NCBI GenBank assembly: GCA_910587065.1
Contig: CAJUMA010000002.1
Span: forward strand, 1-32,271
Direction: 5' to 3'
Origin: an uncultured Bacilli bacterium
GTDB taxonomy: Bacteria > Bacillota_I > Bacilli_A > RF39 > UBA660
DNA length: 32,271 nucleotides
Shown piece by piece: positions 24,719 to 30,804 of the stretch (positions are counted from its first letter, which is position 1; each line of letters begins with the position of its first letter). The notes beneath the pieces were generated by a model. That model searched no databases and was not told the origin of the DNA. It saw only the letters and a program-made list of their open reading frames with translations. The position numbers and the translations under genes are program-made.

Positions 24719-24749
24719 AAAAGTAGAAGTTTTAACTTCTACTTTTTTT
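24719..24749 (+). terminator. Strong terminator upstream of dacF
   Basis: The 12-base stem aaaagtagaagt (24719-24730) / acttctactttt (24735-24746) with a four-base loop continues into a T tract ending at 24749. It lies ~450 bases after the last upstream gene, so it must end either a separate transcript or a leader. Confidence 0.85.
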
Positions 24750-24780
24750 GTTCTTTTAATATAGTTAAATAGGTGATATA

Positions 24781-25905
24781 ATGAAAAAAATATTATTGTT
24801 ACTTGTTTTATTGCTGCCAACATCTGTTTTTGCTCTTGAAACTAATGCAAAATCTAGTGTATTAATAGAAACAAGTTCAATGACTATTTTAAGTGAACAA
24901 GATAAAGATGTTGAGTTACCTCCTGCTAGTATGACAAAAATGATGACACTTCTTTTAGTTCTGGAAAGATTAGATGATAATAAAATATCTTTAGAAGATA
25001 TGGTGCCCATAAGCAAAAATGCTAGTGCTATGGGTGGAAGTCAGGTTTACTTAGAAGAAGGAGTATCCTATAAACTCGAAACTCTTTTAAAATCAGTTGC
25101 TATTGCATCTGCGAATGACTCAGCTGTTGCTTTAGCTGAATATATTGCTGGCTCTACAGGAGAATTCGTAAAACTCATGAACGAAAAAGTAAGTCTTCTT
25201 GGGCTTAAGCATACGAATTTTAAAAATGTTCATGGTCTTGATGAAGAGGGGCATTACTCATCATCTTATGATATGGCAATTATTGGTTCCGAACTACTTA
25301 AACATGAAAGAATTTTAAATTACACTAAAATATATGAAGACTATGTTGAACATCCAAACGGAAATAAAACTTGGATAGTTAACACCAATAAACTTATTAA
25401 TTACTACGAAGGAGTTGATGGGTTAAAAACGGGATTTACAAATAATTCGGGATATTGTATAACTGTTACAGCGAAGCGTGGTAATATGCGACTTATATCT
25501 GTTGTTATGGGAGAAAGCGATAATAAAATAAGAAACCAAGATATAATGACTTTACTTAATTATGGATTTTCTAATTTTAAATTAGAAACAGTAGTAGACC
25601 CAAATGCTAATTTAGGTACAGTTGAAATCAAATTTGGTAAAAAAGAAAAAGTCAAAGTTAAGCTAAAAAGTGATGCCGTCGATTTAGTAAATATTCAAGA
25701 AAATAATAACTATTCTTATGAGGTACTAAAAAATAAAATAAAAGCTCCAATTAAGAAGGGTGACGTTGTTGGTAAAGTTAATATCTATGCCAATGATACG
25801 AAAGTTAATGAAATTGACTTAATAATAGATGAAGATATAAATAAGGCAGATATCCTAACACTTCTTCGGAGAAATCTAAATAAACTACTAAAAGGGGCAA
25901 TTTAA
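24781..25905 (+). CDS. dacF: D-alanyl-D-alanine carboxypeptidase (DacF/PBP5-like)
   Basis: A 374-residue exported class C-type low-molecular-weight PBP that trims the terminal D-Ala of peptidoglycan pentapeptides. Signal peptide MKKILLLLVLLLPTSVFA is followed by the active-site motifs S50-M-T-K53, S110-A-N112 and K216-T-G218 at normal spacing. The C-terminal ~100 residues (from about 265) match the beta-rich PBP5_C domain and end in a basic amphipathic tail (LLRRNLNKLLKG) that can bind the membrane. The start follows aggtgat. The gene symbol is by similarity of type; dacA or dacB paralogues cannot be distinguished. Confidence 0.93.
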   Translation: MKKILLLLVLLLPTSVFALETNAKSSVLIETSSMTILSEQDKDVELPPASMTKMMTLLLVLERLDDNKISLEDMVPISKNASAMGGSQVYLEEGVSYKLETLLKSVAIASANDSAVALAEYIAGSTGEFVKLMNEKVSLLGLKHTNFKNVHGLDEEGHYSSSYDMAIIGSELLKHERILNYTKIYEDYVEHPNGNKTWIVNTNKLINYYEGVDGLKTGFTNNSGYCITVTAKRGNMRLISVVMGESDNKIRNQDIMTLLNYGFSNFKLETVVDPNANLGTVEIKFGKKEKVKVKLKSDAVDLVNIQENNNYSYEVLKNKIKAPIKKGDVVGKVNIYANDTKVNEIDLIIDEDINKADILTLLRRNLNKLLKGAI

Positions 25906-25927
25906 ACTCTAAAGTTTTAGAGTTTTT
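25904..25927 (+). terminator. Terminator of dacF
   Basis: Stem aaactcta (25904-25911) / tagagttt (25918-25925) with six loop bases and T to 25927. The stem includes the end of the stop codon. Confidence 0.75.
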
Positions 25928-25979
25928 ATTGTGCAAAGAATTTCTTGATGATATAATTAATTTTAGGAAGGTAGGATTT

Positions 25980-27815
25980 ATGAAAGTAGAATTAATTGGA
26001 GCTATAGACTTTAAAAAGTTAGCTTCATTCTTGGATAAAAGGGTTGGCGAAATAATAGAAGATAGTAATTTATTAAATGATTATCTTGATGTTTTAGAAG
26101 AAAATAATGATTCTAATGTGGATACTTATATTAAATTACTAGATAACATCATTAATTATCTAGAGAATAATTCTCAAGGAAAACAAATACCTATAATGAC
26201 TAAAATTTTAAATGCTGTTACTTCAAATCAAAGAAAAGATATTTTAAGTGAAGTAAAGGCATTTAAAGAAGATTTAGCAAAAGGCAAAAAAGATGTAAAA
26301 AAAGATTTTCATAGATTAAGAAAATTAGTTGATGAACAAATAAAAGGACTTGAAACAATAAGGCCAGAGGTTGTTGATTATACTGAAAAATTAGAAACAA
26401 AAAGAAGAGCAGAAATTGTTGCCACTGCTGGTAAATTATCAAGGTTTGATGGAACAATATTTGACATACTAGAAATTGTTTCTGAAGAAAGTTTAGAAGA
26501 AAATTGTTCGTATGCAAACTTTGTTTCAGGTACTTTAAAACATGACTCAATAAGTGATCATGACTATGTTGTTTTTGGTTTACAAGATATATCAATTTTA
26601 ATTGAGCAAATTATAATAGCTGAAAGATTTTCATCATTTACAATTAAATCAAGAAGATTAGTAGATTTTTCCGAAGTTGGGTACTATGTACCAGATTTCC
26701 ATGATAAGGATGGAAATGTTCTAAAGGATAATAAAAAAGCTAAAGAAAAATATATAAAAGATATGGATTACTTATTTAATAAATATTCTTTCTTTGTTAG
26801 TAATGATATTCCACTAGAAGATTCACGTTATGTATTACCATATTGTTATCATTCAAATATCATAATGGGTGTTGATGCTCATGTATTAAGAGATATGATT
26901 ATTAAGTTTACAAAAACTAAATATGCTAAAATTCAAGAGGTACGTGAATTTGGAGAAAGATTATATGAAATTGCAAAAGAAAAAGTTCCATATATTATTC
27001 CAGCAATTGATAAAGTAAAACCAGATTATGAAGATTCTGTCGGCGACTTTATTAGAGAAAAAAGAGATGAATTTTCTCCAAATAAAGGCTATAAAGTTAT
27101 AGATAAACCTAAACTAATTGCAAGATCTAATGATGTTGATGATACAATTTTAATATCAGGTATTATGCGTTATACTCAGTACAGTTATGACGATGCAAAA
27201 GCACTTTATGAAGAAGCAGTAAATAATGATCCAAGTTTTAAAGAGGCACTAATGCGACTTATCTTCTTTAAAGGAGATCAAAATGAACTAGCGCAAATAT
27301 CATTTGAATTCCAAATCGGTATATCTTTCGCAGTTTTGACCCATTATACAAGACATAGAACTCATCCAATCATGGTGCCAGACTTTTTCCCATTACTTGA
27401 TATATATCAATTCATAGTTCCACCTACGATAGAAAATAATGAAGAACTTAAAGATAAATATGTTGATATATTTACTATGAATGAAATAAATCGTAATTAT
27501 ATGAGAGACGAATATGGTATACGTGATGAAGATTTAGTTTACTATACACTAGCAGGTAATAGAGTTAATATAGTTACAAGGTTTGATGGTAAAACATTTA
27601 CTCACATTGATGCTTTAAGAGAATGTAATCGAGCTCAATGGGAATCACGTGATATTGCTTTAGGATGCCACGAAGAAATAAGTAAACTAGAAGATGCAAA
27701 ACTTTATTCTAGCTTAATTGGGTCAACATGTGAAACACAAGATTTATGTCGAGAAGGAAAGCAATGTTGTGGTAAAATTTATGAATTAAGACAGTCCAAA
27801 GAGGATAATAAATAA
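25980..27815 (+). CDS. Double-domain ThyX-family protein (FAD-dependent thymidylate synthase-like)
   Basis: 611 residues, over twice a normal ThyX. A helical N-terminus (1-~145) precedes two ThyX-like domains. Domain 1 (~150-345): SDHDYVVFGLQDISILIEQI then AERFSSFTIKSRRLVDF at 214-230, and YVLPYCYHSN. Domain 2 (~380-605): FEFQIGISFAVLTHYTRHR (RHR at 458-460), then RAQWESRDIA at 551-560. The ThyX signature is RHRxxSxNxxSxR. Domain 1 keeps the Ser and Arg part (Ser219, Ser224, Arg226) but has AER for RHR; domain 2 keeps RHR but has Pro, Met, Asp and Phe at the later positions. The tail has a Cys cluster (584, 590, 596, 597). ThyX makes dTMP from dUMP with FAD and methylene-THF. The ATG at 25980 follows aggaaggtagg. 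Confidence 0.8.
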   Translation: MKVELIGAIDFKKLASFLDKRVGEIIEDSNLLNDYLDVLEENNDSNVDTYIKLLDNIINYLENNSQGKQIPIMTKILNAVTSNQRKDILSEVKAFKEDLAKGKKDVKKDFHRLRKLVDEQIKGLETIRPEVVDYTEKLETKRRAEIVATAGKLSRFDGTIFDILEIVSEESLEENCSYANFVSGTLKHDSISDHDYVVFGLQDISILIEQIIIAERFSSFTIKSRRLVDFSEVGYYVPDFHDKDGNVLKDNKKAKEKYIKDMDYLFNKYSFFVSNDIPLEDSRYVLPYCYHSNIIMGVDAHVLRDMIIKFTKTKYAKIQEVREFGERLYEIAKEKVPYIIPAIDKVKPDYEDSVGDFIREKRDEFSPNKGYKVIDKPKLIARSNDVDDTILISGIMRYTQYSYDDAKALYEEAVNNDPSFKEALMRLIFFKGDQNELAQISFEFQIGISFAVLTHYTRHRTHPIMVPDFFPLLDIYQFIVPPTIENNEELKDKYVDIFTMNEINRNYMRDEYGIRDEDLVYYTLAGNRVNIVTRFDGKTFTHIDALRECNRAQWESRDIALGCHEEISKLEDAKLYSSLIGSTCETQDLCREGKQCCGKIYELRQSKEDNK

Positions 27816-27832
27816 ATTATCTTCTTTTTTTT
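27801..27832 (+). terminator. Terminator of the ThyX-like gene
   Basis: Nine-base stem gaggataat (27801-27809) / attatcttc (27816-27824), one G-T pair, then eight T residues. It overlaps the stop codon. Confidence 0.85.
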
Positions 27833-27867
27833 GACAAGAAAATTATAAGTAATGTTGTTAAATATAA

Positions 27868-28276
27868 GAAAAGATAGATAATATAAAAAGTAATGCAATA
27901 GAAAATGAAGACTCTGTCACTAAACAGGAATATAATCCTGAGACTTATGAAACAATAGAAATAAGTCATGTAGGCTATACAATATATATTAATTCCGATG
28001 AAAAAATAAAGGCCAATGAAAATAGTGCAGCACTTTTTTATGGTTTTCAAGACTTAAAAGAAATAGAAAATATAGGGGACTTAGATACGTCAAATGTAAC
28101 AAATATGTCTTATATGTTTGATGGTTCTATTGAATTAACTACATTAGTTATAATGTGCCAAATACAGTAACCGTTAAATTAAAAGATTTAATAATTCAAA
28201 ATGGATACTTGCTTTAATCGAAGATAACCGTCCAGCCGCTTAGGCAATTGAGAATGTAATAATCAAAGAAGCTTAA
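27868..28276 (+). pseudogene. Degraded BspA/DUF285 surface protein (C-terminal part)
   Basis: Bases 27868-28170 are open in one frame without a start and encode YTIYINSDEKI..., then the unmistakable DUF285 repeat GDLDTSNVTNMSYMFDGS. The frame ends at 28168, while the adjacent frame continues as SYNVPNTVTVKLKDLIIQNG, the usual ending strand of these proteins. Further on, the tail DNRPAA-stop-AIENVIIKEA is read, where a TAG replaces the Trp typical of the family's C-terminus, ending with TAA at 28274-28276. At least one frameshift and nonsense changes are present, and the 5' part is gone. Intact relatives are leucine-rich-like surface or lipoproteins. The gap 27816-28326 holds nothing else coding. 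Confidence 0.8.
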
Positions 28277-28287
28277 TGCTTCTTTTT
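28265..28287 (+). terminator. Surviving terminator of the DUF285 pseudogene
   Basis: aaagaagc (28265-28272) / gcttcttt (28278-28285) with five loop bases and T to 28287, overlapping the pseudogene stop. Confidence 0.75.
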
Positions 28288-28326
28288 AAATGCTTTATTA
28301 TGTGTTATTATATAATTGGTGATTTT

Positions 28327-28968
28327 ATGAATACAAAAAAACGCTTTTTTGCTTTTCTTTTAGATATGTTTTTAGTACTTATTTTAGCAACATCTTTATC
28401 TAATTTAGATTATTTAAATCCTTATAAAGACAAATATGAAAATGCTATAAAAAAATATAATGATGCTATGAGCGAATATGGTGAGGTATTACTTACAACA
28501 AACTCTAAGAATTCTTTAAAAGATACTTTAAACTTTTTAAAAGATAAAATGATTCCGCCTATGATGGAAGTTTCAAAATATAATCTTTTTAATTCTTTAT
28601 GGTATTTAATTATATTCTTCTTATATAATGTTTTATTTGCCTACTATAATGGCGGACAAACATTAGGTAAAAAAGTATTTAAAATTAAAGTTGTAGATAA
28701 GGGTGAGGATAAAGTATCCTTTAAAAATCTTACTTTAAGAAGTTTATTTAATGGATCATCTTTATTCTTTGGTGTAAATATTATCGTTATTATAAGAATT
28801 CTAATTAGTCTCATACCAAATGAATTTGCCTTCATGTTTCTTATTTATTTAGTCGAAATAATATCAGTGATATACGAAGTAATCGTTCTAATAAGTTTAT
28901 TTACAAGTAAGGGTGCAACGTTAACAAATGATATAATTGCTAAAACAGAGGTAATAGAAGTTAAATAG
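28327..28968 (+). CDS. RDD family membrane protein
   Basis: 213 residues. The RDD pattern is visible: an Arg and Asp in the first helix (KRFFAFLLDMFLV, Asp13), then NGGQTLGKKVFKIKVVD after helix 2, and LTLRSL with a conserved Arg. There are about four membrane helices. Between helix 1 and helix 2 is an unusually long charged loop (~29-85), which would lie outside the membrane. RDD proteins are of mixed function; some are ion antiporters. The start follows ggtgat, and a TATAAT lies at 28311-28316, eleven bases before the start, so the leader would be very short. Confidence 0.8.
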   Translation: MNTKKRFFAFLLDMFLVLILATSLSNLDYLNPYKDKYENAIKKYNDAMSEYGEVLLTTNSKNSLKDTLNFLKDKMIPPMMEVSKYNLFNSLWYLIIFFLYNVLFAYYNGGQTLGKKVFKIKVVDKGEDKVSFKNLTLRSLFNGSSLFFGVNIIVIIRILISLIPNEFAFMFLIYLVEIISVIYEVIVLISLFTSKGATLTNDIIAKTEVIEVK

Positions 28969-28990
28969 TAATGTACAAAATACTAATATA

Positions 28991-28999
28991 TGCTATAAT
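28991..28999 (+). promoter_or_regulatory. Extended -10 promoter of nusB
   Basis: TGCTATAAT (TG at 28991-28992, TATAAT at 28994-28999) with TGTACA (28972-28977) sixteen bases upstream as a weak -35. The nusB start is 25 bases downstream after gggagaggg. Confidence 0.65.
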
Positions 29000-29024
29000 A
29001 ATCACAGTGGGAGAGGGATAAATC

Positions 29025-29423
29025 ATGACTGTTACAAGAAGTGAACTAAGAGAAAAAGTTATGACAATTTTATATCAAATATCTTTATATAAAACTAATA
29101 AAATAGAATATGATATTGATCGCGTTATTGAAGAAAATGTAGAAATCTCAAATGAATTCGTAAAAGAGATTGTTTATGGAGTTATTACTTATAAAGATAC
29201 ATTAGATAAAATTGCTAATGATAATTTAAATAATTGGACAATTGATCGTCTTGACGGAGTTGGTCAAGAGATTTTAAGAATGGGTATATATGAAATGAAG
29301 TATACAGATACGCCTGATTTAGTCGTAATTAATGAAGCAGTAGAGCTTGCTAAAAAATTTAGTGATGATTCTGTTAGAAAAATGATTAACGCCGTTTTAG
29401 ATAAACTTATAAATCAAGAGTAA
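29025..29423 (+). CDS. nusB: Transcription antitermination factor NusB
   Basis: 132 residues, all-helical, the normal size. Family blocks SELREKVMTILYQISLY (5-21), FVKEIVYGVITYKDTLD and ILRMGIYEMKYTDTPDLVVINEAVELAKKF are clear. With S10 (NusE) it binds boxA RNA in rRNA antitermination, together with NusA encoded at 4983. A small membrane protein gene follows 29 bases downstream with no terminator between. Confidence 0.95.
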   Translation: MTVTRSELREKVMTILYQISLYKTNKIEYDIDRVIEENVEISNEFVKEIVYGVITYKDTLDKIANDNLNNWTIDRLDGVGQEILRMGIYEMKYTDTPDLVVINEAVELAKKFSDDSVRKMINAVLDKLINQE

Positions 29424-29452
29424 AAATTTTTATAAAAGGTAGTTGGTTAGTA

Positions 29453-29722
29453 ATGAAAAAAAGAACAAAAAAGAAACTTATTTTAGATGAAAAAACTTTA
29501 GATCTTTATAATAAATTATCTTTTGTTTGTGGACTATTTTCCATCCTACTTACTCCAACTGGAGTATTTGGAATTATCATTGGTTTTCTTGGAATATGTT
29601 TAAGTGTTACATATTACACGGAGACAAAGAAAATAAAATTAGGATATATATTTTCTATTATTGGTTCATTGTTATCAGCTGTATTTTTAGTTATAAATCT
29701 ATGTTTATTTTATGGAATATAA
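29453..29722 (+). CDS. Small membrane protein, DUF4190-like
   Basis: 89 residues. A Lys-rich N-terminus (MKKRTKKK) is followed by two hydrophobic stretches: helix 1-2 with CGLFSILLTPTGVFGIIIGFLGI (~26-48), then IFSIIGSLLSAVFLVINLCLF (~67-87). The G.FGIIIGFLGI hairpin resembles DUF4190/tripartite small membrane proteins, whose function is unknown. The start ATG has only a weak site (ggttagta). It is likely read through from nusB. Confidence 0.65.
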   Translation: MKKRTKKKLILDEKTLDLYNKLSFVCGLFSILLTPTGVFGIIIGFLGICLSVTYYTETKKIKLGYIFSIIGSLLSAVFLVINLCLFYGI

Positions 29723-29747
29723 AAAACTGTTTAATACAGCTTTTTTT
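29723..29747. terminator. Bidirectional terminator between convergent genes
   Basis: ctgt (29727-29730) / acag (29736-29739) with flanking A and T tracts (aaaaaa on the left, ttttttt on the right) can end transcription from both sides. The short GC core makes it weak. It overlaps the stop of the minus-strand gene at 29731. Confidence 0.5.
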
Positions 29748-30099
29748 GTGGAAAAATAATTAACTTCTTTTCTGCTACTAACTTCTTTTTTGTTAAATAT
29801 TCACGGTAAGTTTTTTGTCCCGCTTCATATAATTCATCAGTAAGCTCGCCATTAATATTATAAACCATTTCAACATATCTTGTATTTTCAAATATGGTGT
29901 CTTCCTGCACATTTTCTTCATCTGTTTTATTTCGAATCTGATCTCCTGTTTTAACATCAATAAATACTCCATCAACAAATATTGCTAACCTTCTTTTGTC
30001 TTCCATATCTAAATCCACATAATAAACTGTATCATTATCTAATTCAAACATTGAGGTATCACATACAAAGAAATTCTCTTTTGGTAGTATATTATCCAT
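29731..30099 (-). CDS. Unknown cytosolic protein
   Basis: 122 residues, no signal or membrane helix. Visible features: ENFFVCDTSMFEL near the start, then strands with acidic turns (YYVDLDMEDKRRLAIFVDGVFIDVKTGDQI), and a basic C-terminal helix (YREYLTKKKLVAEKKL). I do not recognise a family. The start at 30099 is chosen over an ATG at 30123: the -10 box at 30124-30129 would place the transcription start downstream of that codon, and ggaagag lies at the right distance before 30099. Confidence 0.7.
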   Translation of the reverse strand: MDNILPKENFFVCDTSMFELDNDTVYYVDLDMEDKRRLAIFVDGVFIDVKTGDQIRNKTDEENVQEDTIFENTRYVEMVYNINGELTDELYEAGQKTYREYLTKKKLVAEKKLIIFPQKKLY

Positions 30100-30123
30100 A
30101 ACAATCTCTTCCTTTTCTCGCAT

Positions 30124-30132
30124 ATTATAACA
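30124..30132 (-). promoter_or_regulatory. Extended -10 promoter of the unknown minus-strand gene
   Basis: On the minus strand TGTTATAAT (TATAAT = plus 30124-30129, TGT = plus 30130-30132). It is identical in form to the elements at 9322 and 14177. It decides the start codon at 30099. Confidence 0.65.
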
Positions 30133-30169
30133 TAAGTGTAAAGTATGTGCATATTATTTACTATGAAAA

Positions 30170-30198
30170 TTGCATAAACATATATTACGTGTTATTAT
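30170..30198 (+). promoter_or_regulatory. Promoter of the 175-residue membrane protein gene
   Basis: TTGCAT (30170-30175), a 17-base spacer ending in TGT, then TATTAT (30193-30198). It resembles the promoter at 21987. It is divergent from the one at 30124. Confidence 0.65.
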
Positions 30199-30229
30199 AT
30201 ACGGCAAATTTAATGGGAGGTTAGTAGTT

Positions 30230-30757
30230 ATGAAAATATTGAAAATTTTTAAAAAGGTATTAAATAATATAAGAAAAAAGATAAATATATTTTTATATGA
30301 TAAATTTACTAAATATGTTATAGACTATAAAAAAGAGGGAGAATATTTGAGAATATTTACAAATTTTGGTGATTCAAGAATAGTTTTAAATACCGAAGAA
30401 AATCAAACTAAATTAAATCAAATAATAGTTAAAAATAAACTTGAAATAGCTAAAAAAATAGATGAGTATGAGAAAAACAGTCAAGAGAGATTCTTTGTCC
30501 TAATCTTAAATATAATGTTACTTGGTATTTCAGGAATTTTTGTACCTTTAACCTTTTTTATCGGTAGCTACATAGTTTTTATATTATCCATCTTCTTGTT
30601 TTCTTTTTTATCTTTAGCAGTATCAATTATTACTGTAGATTACTATGTTTTAATTGAGGAAATAATGAATTTAAAAAATATTACAGGCTATAAAAAAGAA
30701 AATGAATTTAACTTACCAAAACTTAATATAAAAAGCCTAAAAAACGAGATAAAGTAA
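30230..30757 (+). CDS. Unknown protein with two membrane helices
   Basis: 175 residues. A basic amphipathic N-terminus (1-~25, many Lys and Ile) and a polar segment to ~85 precede two adjacent membrane helices at about 87-107 and 112-135. A cytosolic tail of ~40 residues follows. This puts both ends on the same side of the membrane, probably inside. No family is recognised. The ATG at 30230 with gggagg upstream is used; an in-frame TTG at 30170 is part of the -35 box. Confidence 0.75.
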   Translation: MKILKIFKKVLNNIRKKINIFLYDKFTKYVIDYKKEGEYLRIFTNFGDSRIVLNTEENQTKLNQIIVKNKLEIAKKIDEYEKNSQERFFVLILNIMLLGISGIFVPLTFFIGSYIVFILSIFLFSFLSLAVSIITVDYYVLIEEIMNLKNITGYKKENEFNLPKLNIKSLKNEIK

Positions 30758-30774
30758 TTATACTTTATTTTTTT
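30749..30774 (+). terminator. Terminator of the two-helix membrane protein gene
   Basis: ataaagta (30749-30756) / tactttat (30761-30768) with a four-base loop, then T to 30774. It overlaps the stop codon. Confidence 0.8.
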
Positions 30775-30804
30775 ACGTGATATAATTTATTTATGGAGAA
30801 GTAT

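Larger units (their letters stand above)
24383..24749 (+). ncRNA. Candidate structured non-coding RNA before dacF
   Basis: The 507 bases between lysR and dacF have no coding frame but are bounded by a promoter-like site and a strong terminator. They contain at least three nested stem-loops in tandem. Unit 1: arms 24387-24397/24441-24451 enclosing hairpin 24402-24416. Unit 2: arms 24585-24594/24621-24630 (10/10 pairs) with hairpin 24595-24610. Unit 3: arms 24638-24647/24673-24682 (10/10 pairs) with hairpin 24648-24660. In units 2 and 3 the inner hairpin abuts the 5' arm, and a 10- or 12-base linker precedes the 3' arm. The sequence matches no RNase P, tmRNA, SRP or 6S core that I can see. Expression is not shown; a very long dacF leader with an attenuator is an alternative. 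Confidence 0.4.

Noticed and set aside
24383..24749. Type III toxin-antitoxin RNA (tandem repeats, terminator, then toxin gene)
   Set aside because: The layout is similar, but the gene after the terminator is a D,D-carboxypeptidase and the units are not close sequence repeats.
24383..24749. RNase P RNA or tmRNA, because of the ~370-base length
   Set aside because: I find neither the conserved RNase P core motifs nor a tRNA-like end or tag frame of tmRNA.
24560..25016. Two minus-strand open frames of 83-87 codons across the dacF upstream region and gene start
   Set aside because: They run opposite to the candidate RNA and dacF, have no ribosome sites, and one is the mirror of the dacF coding sequence.
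25929..25979. Longer start of the ThyX-like protein at TTG 25929
   Set aside because: The codon lies just after the dacF terminator with no ribosome site, while ATG 25980 has a good one.
27817..28050. Hydrophobic minus-strand frame of 77 codons
   Set aside because: It is the complement of the DUF285 pseudogene, whose plus-strand sequence shows clear family motifs; the hydrophobicity comes from AT-rich complement.
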